Source: Patescibacteria group bacterium (GTDB taxonomy: Bacteria; Patescibacteriota; Microgenomatia; UBA10105; UBA927). From it: a DNA stretch of 15,004 nucleotides. The stretch lies in assembly GCA_003545435.1 (NCBI GenBank), contig DPYI01000055.1:1-15004 (forward strand), in the 5' to 3' direction. This document shows positions 1 through 6,568 of this stretch, piece after piece (within the stretch, counting starts at the first letter, position 1; each line of letters starts with the position of its first letter). The position numbers and the translations under genes are program-made. The notes under the pieces were generated by a model. That model ran no database searches. It was given only the letters and a program-made list of their open reading frames with translations, and was not told the origin of the DNA.

Positions 1-105
1 GAGGGTTTTGAGATGAGTTCTAGCTAAAATAAATATTACTCCGAGAAAAACTGCGAAAAGGATTAATATAAGGGCAATTTGAAAAAATCCGAAGCGGTGC
101 TCCAT
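1..105 (-). CDS. Membrane protein, N-terminal part only (runs off left edge)
   Basis: Reading leftward from the ATG at 105-103 gives 35 codons with no stop before the window edge. The peptide opens with a short charged stretch (MEHRFGFF), followed by about 20 hydrophobic residues (roughly 8-28, rich in I, L, F, V, A), then the positively charged RTHLK. This is the pattern of one N-terminal membrane anchor or uncleaved signal. A GGAG lies 5 nt before the ATG, inside the right arm of the repeat at 112-141. Function cannot be assigned from so few residues. The start of the gene overlaps the tail of the doubtful small ORF at 63-251 in another frame. Confidence 0.55.
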   Translation of the reverse strand, partial: MEHRFGFFQIALILILFAVFLGVIFILARTHLKTL

Positions 106-251
106 AGATTCTCCGCCAGAGGCGGATCAGCCTTCGGCTGAGAACCAAGATGATCCCGATACTCTTGTCTATACCGCTGAGCATGCCGGTTGCGGACCCA
201 TTCGTCGTTATAGTCCGAGGGCAGAAAGCTCCAGTTCCTCGCAGAAACCAT
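63..251 (-). CDS. Doubtful small ORF containing the 30-bp repeat in frame
   Basis: A leftward frame of 62 codons from the ATG at 251-249. The product is unusually rich in W, R, Y, D and H in its first half (for example NWSFLPSDYNDEW). It then reads straight through the double-hairpin repeat, which encodes SQPKADPPLAEN. AAGGAG at 270-265 is 13 nt from the ATG and 4 nt from an in-frame TTG at 260, so the start is unclear. Its last 43 nt overlap the start of the membrane protein in another frame, more than is usual for neighbouring genes. No family is recognised. It may be a real small leader gene, a gene remnant that captured a repeat, or chance. Confidence 0.25.
   Translation of the reverse strand: MVSARNWSFLPSDYNDEWVRNRHAQRYRQEYRDHLGSQPKADPPLAENLWSTASDFFKLPLY
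112..141. repeat. 30-bp double-hairpin repeat of the type seen in Patescibacteria
   Basis: Two adjoining perfect hairpins with 3-nt loops: TCCGCC-AGA-GGCGGA and TCAGCC-TTC-GGCTGA. I recall close relatives of this unit scattered through Parcubacteria and related genomes, but this was not checked by search. Only one copy is present in the window. On the minus strand its end supplies the GGAG that precedes the ATG of the leftmost membrane protein. Confidence 0.7.
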
Positions 252-309
252 CAATCCCAAGCTGCTCCTTGAAATGATTTTAAGGAGTTCTTACCCTCGA
301 ATATTACTT

Positions 310-338
310 ATTATACATTGTCTCATCCCGAGGCTAAA
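310..338 (-). promoter_or_regulatory. Candidate leftward promoter
   Basis: On the minus strand, a perfect TATAAT at 315-310 is preceded at 17 nt by TTTAGC (338-333), which matches the -35 consensus at three positions. Transcription would start near 303 and serve the small ORF and the membrane gene. The TGTCTCAT repeats overlap its -35 and spacer. Confidence 0.4.
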
Positions 339-354
339 TGAGACAAATGAGACA
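318..354. promoter_or_regulatory. Operator-like repeat cluster (three TGTCTCAT sites)
   Basis: TTGTCTCAT at 318-326 is inverted relative to ATGAGACAA at 338-346, with 11 nt between them. A second ATGAGACA follows immediately at 347-354, giving a 9-nt tandem period. Two direct copies and one inverted copy overlap the leftward promoter at 310-338, the expected position for a repressor or activator site. No cognate regulator is visible in the window. Confidence 0.45.
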
Positions 355-505
355 GTATAAAGGGAGTGTTTCATTTTCTAGGATAGTATACTTATAATTT
401 ATGTGATAGAGTTTGATATAGTCAAGCCTGCTCACACTTTCAATACGGCATTTTGGCAGGTCAAATTATATCTTTTCACCAAATCTTACGCGTTTTTGAA
501 AATCA

Positions 506-519
506 ACGAGTTAACTCGT
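506..519 (-). terminator. Weak terminator-like palindrome downstream of nagB
   Basis: ACGAGTTAACTCGT is a perfect 14-bp palindrome. As RNA on the minus strand it can form a 5-bp stem (ACGAG/CTCGT) with a TTAA loop, followed by TGATTTTC. It lies 53 nt beyond the nagB stop. The short stem and weak U-run make this a poor but possible intrinsic terminator; it could equally be a protein-binding palindrome. Confidence 0.3.
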
Positions 520-571
520 ACATTCGTGGACACAATGAGGTAAGCCATCTTAATGGGCCAAGTTGATCTTT

Positions 572-1375
572 CTAATGCGCGTCTAGAACTTTTCCGACGG
601 CAAAATCACCAAATATCGTTACTTTATCGCCAACCATACGAATTGCTGATGCGGGACGTTGTGGACTAATCTCTTGTGTGAGCGCTTGGCGCAGTGACTG
701 CCCCTTATCTTCACCATATGCGACAAGCAAGATTGACCGCGCCTCAAGAATATTTCCGATTCCCTGTGTCAGGGCCATACCCGGTGAGGCCTGCCCTCGA
801 TCTACCTGATCTCGTTGGATGGTCGTTACATCAAGTTGTGCCAAATGGCCACCCATGTCAAAGGGTGTTCCTGATTCATTAAACGCGACATGACATCCAG
901 TCTGCGTTTTATCAGACCATGGTCCAATACCTAAAATTGCTAAGTCTACTGGATGAGAACGCAATAACTTATCATATTGCTTTGCTTCGGCAACACCATC
1001 TTTTGCTAATCCATTTAACTCAAAAACCGTACCAATATGAAGAGGTTTCCAAACTAATTCGCGAAGATATCGTACAAAACTGAAATCTTCCTTATCCGGA
1101 TCTGCCGGATAATACTCATCGAGATGAAACGCGGTGGTTCGAGAAAAATCTACTTCGCCCCTTTCCACAAGCTTCGCAAGCTCCTTATATACAGGCACCA
1201 TTGTATTACCTGTGGCGAAAGTTATGGTTGCCGTAGGATTCTGTTCGACCACCAACGCAATGGCACCTGCAGCGGCAAGAGCCGTTTCCTCTTTTGAACG
1301 AAATATTTCTATTCGAGCAATTTCCGGATGAAGGATTTCTCGAATGGGCTGAATCTTTAATTCCTCTTTTAACAT
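572..1375 (-). CDS. nagB: Glucosamine-6-phosphate deaminase/isomerase family (NagB-like)
   Basis: A NagB/RpiA-fold enzyme of 267 residues, about the family length. Canonical NagB turns glucosamine 6-phosphate into fructose 6-phosphate and ammonia in the cytoplasm, the reverse of GlmS in the same locus. The phosphate-binding loop is ATGNT (about 54-58), the catalytic region FHLDEY carries Asp86, and CHVAFNE carries His162 and Glu167. The loop before that histidine is odd: canonical enzymes read GxGxDGH, but here it is GIGPWSDKTQTGCH, an insertion with the usual Asp replaced. I chose the ATG at 1375 because the GTG five codons upstream lies across a TATACT. No Shine-Dalgarno sequence is visible. 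The gene follows the GNAT gene by 72 nt. A related sugar-phosphate isomerase or lactonase activity remains possible. Confidence 0.85.
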   Translation of the reverse strand: MLKEELKIQPIREILHPEIARIEIFRSKEETALAAAGAIALVVEQNPTATITFATGNTMVPVYKELAKLVERGEVDFSRTTAFHLDEYYPADPDKEDFSFVRYLRELVWKPLHIGTVFELNGLAKDGVAEAKQYDKLLRSHPVDLAILGIGPWSDKTQTGCHVAFNESGTPFDMGGHLAQLDVTTIQRDQVDRGQASPGMALTQGIGNILEARSILLVAYGEDKGQSLRQALTQEISPQRPASAIRMVGDKVTIFGDFAVGKVLDAH

Positions 1376-1381
1376 GAATAT

Positions 1382-1387
1382 AGTATA
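1382..1387 (-). promoter_or_regulatory. -10 element for nagB, suggesting a leaderless transcript
   Basis: TATACT on the minus strand ends 6 nt before the nagB ATG, so transcription would begin at or next to the start codon. A TTGACA at 1401-1396 is only 8 nt away, too close to pair with it as a -35, and the sequence at the normal distance (GGCACC) is poor. Confidence 0.4.
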
Positions 1388-1447
1388 CACTATTGTGTCA
1401 ATATGGTGCCCTAAAGTACCGATTTTAGTAACAAGTTTTGAAGAATT

Positions 1448-1996
1448 CTATTCACTTTTTGTTAGTAATTTTGTGACCCAACTTCTAACTAGGGGCCTAT
1501 TTCCATTTATTTCGACTGTCTCCAATCCAATGATAAAATATCCCTCAGACTCATAAAGAGACATCGATGTACTTCTGGCAAGGGCAATACCTATTATCTT
1601 TCCCTCTTTTAGGGCTAATTTTTCCCTAAGCCGATATAATTTTTTGCCAATACCTAGATTCCGAAATTCATCTTCAACTGCAAGTCCATAAAACTGTGCT
1701 ACTCCATTCTCATAACCTTCACCATAAAATTCACGCATACGTTGTTGTAAACCCTTATTCATAAGACTTGCAATCTCTGGTTTCAAACGAAGTCTGCCCG
1801 CACCGATAACGACATTCTCCTCAAGGGCGATCACATAACGAACCTCTTCCTTACCGTCTTCAATGCTAGAAAATGTAAAACCCATCGGGGTATAAAGCGT
1901 TTTCTCAATCAGTTTCTTGGCGTATTCAATTTCTTCCGACGTTATGGCCTGTTTTACTTCAATAATCCCGGGCGTTTTTATTTCTTTGATACACAT
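1448..1996 (-). CDS. GNAT-family N-acetyltransferase
   Basis: 182 residues with the GNAT acetyl-CoA-binding core: a beta strand AQFYGLAVEDEFRNLG leading into RNLGIGKKLYRL (the R/QxxGxG/A pyrophosphate loop, about residues 111-118), then a C-terminal segment LYESEGYFIIG, the usual late helix with the aromatic residue next to the thiol. The family moves acetyl from acetyl-CoA to an amine; the substrate cannot be read from the sequence. The first 50 residues vary as expected for a substrate-specific part. It starts 16 nt after the nitrilase-like gene and is the last gene of the tight run, so it probably acts on the same pathway's amine. No Shine-Dalgarno precedes the ATG. Confidence 0.85.
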   Translation of the reverse strand: MCIKEIKTPGIIEVKQAITSEEIEYAKKLIEKTLYTPMGFTFSSIEDGKEEVRYVIALEENVVIGAGRLRLKPEIASLMNKGLQQRMREFYGEGYENGVAQFYGLAVEDEFRNLGIGKKLYRLREKLALKEGKIIGIALARSTSMSLYESEGYFIIGLETVEINGNRPLVRSWVTKLLTKSE

Positions 1997-2012
1997 AAGT
2001 TATGGTAAAATA

Positions 2013-2885
2013 CTATTGTTTTTTTAGTAAATTCCACCCTGTATTTTTTTTCGAAAGAATAGTTAAATCAATGTCAGCGAGTATTATTTCCGAATGAGAG
2101 GACTTATTTTTTACCAATATTCCATCTGGGCTGGCAATTAAACTTTTTCCAAAGTATCGAATATTCCACGGTTTTTCTTTCCCCATACGATTGCTAATCG
2201 CAAAAAATACCTCGTTGCGACCCGACTCTGTAATGGCTTCATGTTCCCATAATCTTTCCGCTACCTCACCGAAGGAAACGCTTGGGCAAAAGATGACTTG
2301 CGCCCCGCGTCTAGCTAGAAAACGCGACATTTCAGGAAAATGGCGGTCATAACAAATGATAACACCAAAAGTGAGCTTATCAGTGTGAAAAACGATTAAC
2401 TTTTTCGACACACCAGGGCGAAAATAATATTTTTCGTAAAATGAGCCTTGCTCATTTATTCCATTTGGAATATGAGTTTTTCGATATTTACCCAATAATA
2501 CTCCCTTGTCTATTATAACTGCGGTATCGTAGTACTTGCCGTTATCCTTTTCAAAAATTGGGACTATAACAGTAAGACTATATTTTTTAGATGCGATACG
2601 AATTTTTTTTATTGTGGGACCACCTTTAGCGTCTTCTGCAGTTTGAAGCCAAAATGAGTCTCTAGTTAAAGGAAAATACGGAAAAGAAAAAAGCTCGCCC
2701 AGACAAATAATATCTGCATGATGACGGTACGCCCATGCTATTAGCACAATATTATGGTCTATATTCGTTTTTCTAACTTCTTCAAAATTATCCTGAAGAG
2801 TCTTAAGTTTTGATAAGGAAACAGGCATTTCTTTATATGCATTAACGGTTTGTGTAAGAGCAATGCGAATTAATTGTTTTTTCAT
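2013..2885 (-). CDS. Carbon-nitrogen hydrolase (nitrilase superfamily, N-carbamoylputrescine amidase-like)
   Basis: 290 residues with the full nitrilase Glu-Lys-Cys triad: Glu64 in CLGELFSFPYF, Lys136 in GKYRKTHIP and Cys178 in GVIICYDRHFPE. The later GRNEVFFAISNRMG and FGKSLIASPDG segments are also typical. The pattern around KTHIP, YEKYYFRPG and CYDRHFPE most resembles N-carbamoylputrescine amidase and beta-ureidopropionase, which split N-carbamoyl amines. The superfamily also contains amidases and N-acyltransferases, so the substrate stays open. Its ATG overlaps the stop of the kinase-like gene in an ATGA arrangement, which indicates translational coupling. With a formyltransferase and an aminotransferase upstream, removal or transfer of an N-acyl, formyl or carbamoyl group is a fair inference. 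Confidence 0.88.
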   Translation of the reverse strand: MKKQLIRIALTQTVNAYKEMPVSLSKLKTLQDNFEEVRKTNIDHNIVLIAWAYRHHADIICLGELFSFPYFPLTRDSFWLQTAEDAKGGPTIKKIRIASKKYSLTVIVPIFEKDNGKYYDTAVIIDKGVLLGKYRKTHIPNGINEQGSFYEKYYFRPGVSKKLIVFHTDKLTFGVIICYDRHFPEMSRFLARRGAQVIFCPSVSFGEVAERLWEHEAITESGRNEVFFAISNRMGKEKPWNIRYFGKSLIASPDGILVKNKSSHSEIILADIDLTILSKKNTGWNLLKKQ

Positions 2886-3631
2886 GTTGACTTGCTTTTT
2901 TTATGCATCGAATCACTAAGTAAGGTAAGAAAAATTTCCGTTTGATTCTGAATACCTCCATAGGGAGTATTATTAAAATAGCGAGCATGACCATTCATAA
3001 ACTTTTCGACCATGGAAAAATTAAACCAATCATGCCGTGAACCCAAAAGTTGTGCCAATGTAAACATCACTTTCTCTTTTCCGCCGGACAGCGCATAGTA
3101 TGCAAGTTGCGCCACTTCAAATTCACGCGCGTACGGACCGCTGATTTCAAGATCAAAGTCAATATGAAGTGCTCCATACTCAGGAACTATCAGAATGTTT
3201 CGAGACCAACGATCTCCGTAAACCACACCCTTTGAGTGAGCAGAGAACAAATCTTCAATAAGTTGATATATCACAGTATTTGCCTCTTTTGTTTCAGAAT
3301 CCGAAAGAAACACATCTAACGTTTTTGCAGTGGGGAAAAAATGATAAACGAGATCTGTTCCTTTTTTATCGAGGGGCGGTAGAACACGCAAACCTGTCTC
3401 TGCAGCCTTACGGGTAAATTCATACTGTTCAGATGGGTTTCTTTTTCTGAATCTCCCTCCCACTTCGATAAACCCAAGGAACTTGTACTCAAAATAGATT
3501 GATCGAAATAAATCTGTATTTTCATGCGGGACGCGCAAAAGAGCATTTTCATGACGCTCTCCCAGTAAAGGGATGTGTTCATTCAGTGCGCCGTTTATAG
3601 GCTGCATGTTTCTTAGTTCAATCCATTTCAT
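2882..3631 (-). CDS. Protein-kinase-fold protein, RIO/Bud32/APH-like
   Basis: 249 residues, unusually small for a kinase with a full fold. The catalytic loop is HSKGVVYGDRWSRNIL, with Asp140 and Asn145 in the positions of the kinase DxxxxN motif. It is followed by HIDFDLE, where D158-F159-D160 replaces DFG. The segment before the loop (LIEDLFSAHSKG) is the usual helix. The N-terminal lobe is short and I cannot place its ATP-binding lysine with confidence. The layout resembles small-molecule kinases (aminoglycoside or LPS heptose type) and Bud32/RIO kinases. It starts 17 nt after the ThDP enzyme gene and overlaps the nitrilase-like gene by 4 nt, so it probably phosphorylates an intermediate or a partner of this pathway. 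An inactive regulatory role cannot be excluded. Confidence 0.65.
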   Translation of the reverse strand: MKWIELRNMQPINGALNEHIPLLGERHENALLRVPHENTDLFRSIYFEYKFLGFIEVGGRFRKRNPSEQYEFTRKAAETGLRVLPPLDKKGTDLVYHFFPTAKTLDVFLSDSETKEANTVIYQLIEDLFSAHSKGVVYGDRWSRNILIVPEYGALHIDFDLEISGPYAREFEVAQLAYYALSGGKEKVMFTLAQLLGSRHDWFNFSMVEKFMNGHARYFNNTPYGGIQNQTEIFLTLLSDSMHKKSKST

Positions 3632-3648
3632 AATCGTTTACGTGATGG

Positions 3649-5697
3649 CTATGATTTAGTCGTTTCATTTCCTTTTATCGCCCATATACCTTCCCATGCT
3701 GTTTGATTCGAAGGCAGAATGAGTTCGATAACTACCGGACATTGAACTTTTGCGGCAGATTGAAACGCACTTCGCAAATGTTGTTGAGCGAGGCTGAACG
3801 ATACACGATCCGGGTCAACTACTATTTGATGTGAGCGAATACCAAATGACTTTGCAATATCTGTATAAGACATTTTAGGCACATTATTAAGAAATCGATG
3901 ATTGCCGGAATCAAAGGCACTTTTATCTTGATAATGTATCTGTTTCATTAAGGAAACACTTTTCCCATTGTTACATATTATATAAACTACAGGTACCTGT
4001 TCCTGCGAAATAAAAGCAAGCGCTTGAAAAGCATTTGTGAATGACTGATCTCCAATCGTACAAAATACATTTGCCTCAGTGTTAGAATATGCAAGTCCAG
4101 CCGCGTAGGCCATTCCGCCTCCGATAAATGCTCCGTGGTCGCCGAACACACGCAATTTTTTAGGGAATAAGTCATAATATTGTGAAAGTAATCCGCCAAA
4201 CATTTGACTGTCATCAACTAAAATTGGCTGACGCAGTTGTGTGAATATTTTGGCGAGTTCACTAGAAATCATATTTCTCATTTTTGTATATTTGAACACT
4301 GATGATTTTGACTGTCGTTGACCGGAAACACTCTTACAATATTTTTTAAATATATTTATAGAATCCTTTTTAGGTGGAATAACTTTCAAAAGCTCCCTCA
4401 TTTTAGTAACAGGGTTACCCGAAAGTAGCATATCACTATCTGTCAAATACCCATTTTTTATCGTCATCAATGGATTTGAAGTTATGGCAATTTTTACACA
4501 TTTTGGTAATGCGCCTACAACACGCTCATACGCATTTCTATCCTCAATTGTAATCAGGAGATCTGTCTCACTCATAAGCTTTTTGTGATAAGGATTATCT
4601 CCATCGTACTGTCCCACAAAATATGGATTGTATTTTTGAGCGGTACTTTCAAATAGCATTGGTCCACGACGATAGGCAACTTGTAAAATCGGTGCTCGTA
4701 ACTTTTCTGCAAATTGCTGTAAAGCTGGTTTTGCGTAAATATTTTTATACAAAAAATCATCGACGAGTATAACTGGGTGTTTCTTGTTTTTTATTATCCG
4801 GCTAACTTTTTTTAACTCATTATGGTTCATTGATATTACTGGAGTTGATATATTAATGTTTTGAACATACTCTAATGGTATCCAACGACGTTCGAACGCG
4901 TCCTGTGGAATACCAACAATTGTTGGACCTACTGGAAAACTTCGCGATTCCCGAATTGCTTTGATAATTACAGAAATAAACGCTTTTGCCTTATTATGAG
5001 ATTTGTTTATTAATGGTGCAGGTGGAGGGAGATCTGTTATTTCCCAAGCATATTTAACAAATTTTCCAAGTGTTGAAATAAGATCTGATTCCCCATGAGG
5101 AGGAAGATATTTACTTGATGAAGTAGATGGTAATCCAATAATAAATACAGTGCCTATTTCATTCCGTCGGGCGTCCGCTATTGCACCGGCCGCGTTCGTT
5201 CCGCCACGTGCTCCATGAAGCAGAGCAACCGATTTTGAAGATAACAATGATGAACCGCCCGCAGCCATAAAAGCCGACTCTTTATCTCCCCGTCCATTAA
5301 TTAATGTTATATTCGGTGTACGCAAAAGAGCATCACAAAAAACAAGTTCCGAAGTCCCAGGGTACGCAAAAACATGAGATACTTTATTTTTAATAAGCAA
5401 AATAGAAACGGCTTCAGCGCCAGTCAGTAAGATCTCTTTCTCTTTTACTGAGTTAAGGTAGGCTCTAAGCACTCGTTTAGCTTCAAGAAATGGACATTTC
5501 GCTTCTTTAGCAATTGTGTTTGAAAATTTAGTCTCGCCATATGCGACAATTAAAGCTCTCGTTAGCCCATATGGATATCCACCCTCATCTTCAAGTAGTT
5601 TTTTGATAATATAAGAAATACGTGTTTGATCGGGCGGGCTCTTGTTAGCAATATCATTAAATCTTGTTGTATATATTCCAAAAAACTCAAGCGTCAT
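3649..5697 (-). CDS. ThDP-dependent enzyme (acetolactate synthase/benzoylformate decarboxylase superfamily) with N-terminal extension
   Basis: 682 residues. After about 90 extra N-terminal residues comes the pyrimidine-binding domain (GAEAVSILLIKNKVSHVFAY, PGTSE). It carries the conserved glutamate (about 140) in GRGDKESAFMAAGG. A central domain follows, then the pyrophosphate-binding domain from about 490. The ThDP/Mg motif usually reads GDG...NN; here it is GDQSFTNAFQ (about 550) with NN at about 577, so the third residue is Gln. Family members decarboxylate or ligate 2-oxo acids. The PGTSE start is seen in benzoylformate-decarboxylase-like enzymes, but sequence alone does not fix the substrate. 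The extension has helical, possibly helix-turn-helix-like segments. The start is supported by AAGGAGG 5 nt upstream and overlaps the formyltransferase gene by 11 nt. Confidence 0.85.
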   Translation of the reverse strand: MTLEFFGIYTTRFNDIANKSPPDQTRISYIIKKLLEDEGGYPYGLTRALIVAYGETKFSNTIAKEAKCPFLEAKRVLRAYLNSVKEKEILLTGAEAVSILLIKNKVSHVFAYPGTSELVFCDALLRTPNITLINGRGDKESAFMAAGGSSLLSSKSVALLHGARGGTNAAGAIADARRNEIGTVFIIGLPSTSSSKYLPPHGESDLISTLGKFVKYAWEITDLPPPAPLINKSHNKAKAFISVIIKAIRESRSFPVGPTIVGIPQDAFERRWIPLEYVQNINISTPVISMNHNELKKVSRIIKNKKHPVILVDDFLYKNIYAKPALQQFAEKLRAPILQVAYRRGPMLFESTAQKYNPYFVGQYDGDNPYHKKLMSETDLLITIEDRNAYERVVGALPKCVKIAITSNPLMTIKNGYLTDSDMLLSGNPVTKMRELLKVIPPKKDSINIFKKYCKSVSGQRQSKSSVFKYTKMRNMISSELAKIFTQLRQPILVDDSQMFGGLLSQYYDLFPKKLRVFGDHGAFIGGGMAYAAGLAYSNTEANVFCTIGDQSFTNAFQALAFISQEQVPVVYIICNNGKSVSLMKQIHYQDKSAFDSGNHRFLNNVPKMSYTDIAKSFGIRSHQIVVDPDRVSFSLAQQHLRSAFQSAAKVQCPVVIELILPSNQTAWEGIWAIKGNETTKS

Positions 5698-6559
5698 ATT
5701 GGCCTCCTTGAAGTATTTTTTCTAAATCAACTCCACCATAAGGTAAAGCTTTTTCTTTATAATAAACAATGCGGCATCCATCGGAATGAGATTTATCAAC
5801 ATCAAGACTAAAATTTCCTTTGGCTATTTCAAAAAGTGCAAACGAAAGAGATGGCCAATCACTTTCACGTTTTTGTTTAAGTTCGTGTTCCCAAGCTGAT
5901 TGTGTTGTTACGGGAAAAGGACCGGTATAAGTTACCCACGGGCCTATTGATAAAATTTCTCCTGTATCGTGACCCTCTGTCACAATAAACGTACAGGTCC
6001 TCGTTTTTTTTTCGCCAGCAGAAAGTGCCATAAGAACCGGATTTATCCCTCGATACTTTCGTTCATGAGTTGTTGAATTCATAACCGTAAGATCGCCTGC
6101 GTGTTGGTTAATCATCCGCAAATTAAAATACGAAAGAAGATCACCTTGAATCCACCGGTGATACGATAAAACCACAAAGTTAAATTTTTTGCCTCGTTTT
6201 CTCTCCAGCTCTTGAATATCTTGAAGAATATGGTTATGAAATCGTACTGCACAGCTCTCGTATTTTTTAGCTTTAGTTGGATTATTTTTACATTTTGCCC
6301 ATATCCCGCATTCTTTTTCAAAATCGTACGCCAGCACCGCAATGTGATAGCTTTTAGCTATAGCAATCGCTTTAATACCTAAACGATCCGTCACAATAAG
6401 ATCAATCGATAATAATGTGGGGTACCTTTGTGAGATATCGACTGCGGCTTGTAAATTTCCACCACCACCGCTCACAAACACAATAACACTCATTGGATTA
6501 TTTTGACGAGGCTTGTATAATAATTTGCGATGTTCATTTCCTAATATAATTTTTTTCAT
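5687..6559 (-). CDS. PurN-like formyltransferase with long C-terminal part
   Basis: 290 residues, against about 200 for PurN. The N-terminal formyltransferase fold is clear: VIVFVSGGGGNLQAAVD corresponds to the PurN ISGxGSNLQ loop. The catalytic triad is present as Asn151 and His153 in INQHAGDL, and Asp198 in EGHDTGEIL. RGINPVLMALSAGE and TRTCTFIVTEG also follow the family pattern. The HP usually after the catalytic Asn-x is replaced by HAGD. These enzymes move formyl from 10-formyl-tetrahydrofolate to an amine. No other purine gene is nearby, so N-formylation of a pathway amine (amino sugar or amino acid) is more likely than purine synthesis. The start at 6559 gives 22 residues before Met23, where PurN proteins normally begin; neither site has a Shine-Dalgarno. 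It lies 9 nt after the aminotransferase gene. Confidence 0.82.
   Translation of the reverse strand: MKKIILGNEHRKLLYKPRQNNPMSVIVFVSGGGGNLQAAVDISQRYPTLLSIDLIVTDRLGIKAIAIAKSYHIAVLAYDFEKECGIWAKCKNNPTKAKKYESCAVRFHNHILQDIQELERKRGKKFNFVVLSYHRWIQGDLLSYFNLRMINQHAGDLTVMNSTTHERKYRGINPVLMALSAGEKKTRTCTFIVTEGHDTGEILSIGPWVTYTGPFPVTTQSAWEHELKQKRESDWPSLSFALFEIAKGNFSLDVDKSHSDGCRIVYYKEKALPYGGVDLEKILQGGQYDA
5703..5709 (-). promoter_or_regulatory. Strong Shine-Dalgarno for the ThDP enzyme
   Basis: AAGGAGG on the minus strand lies 5 nt before the ATG at 5697 and inside the end of the formyltransferase gene. It fixes this start and implies coupled translation. It is the only strong Shine-Dalgarno within the six-gene run. 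Confidence 0.8.
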
Positions 6560-6568
6560 ATTTTTTTC

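Larger units (their letters stand above)
261..571. other. Intergenic stretch without a supported gene
   Basis: About 310 nt between the end of nagB and the leftward small ORF. It is AT-rich and has no open frame with a convincing start. It contains the candidate leftward promoter at 310-338, the TGTCTCAT repeats at 318-354, a leftward TTGACT at 425-420 with only a poor -10 (TAAATT) after it, and the palindrome at 506-519 behind nagB. I see nothing else. Confidence 0.6.

Noticed and set aside
694..882. Rightward 62-codon frame opposite nagB
   Set aside because: It is the antisense of the NagB active-site region and shows no independent coding signal.
1396..1401. TTGACA as the -35 of nagB
   Set aside because: It is only 8 nt from the TATACT, far too close, and at 17 nt from it there is no -10.
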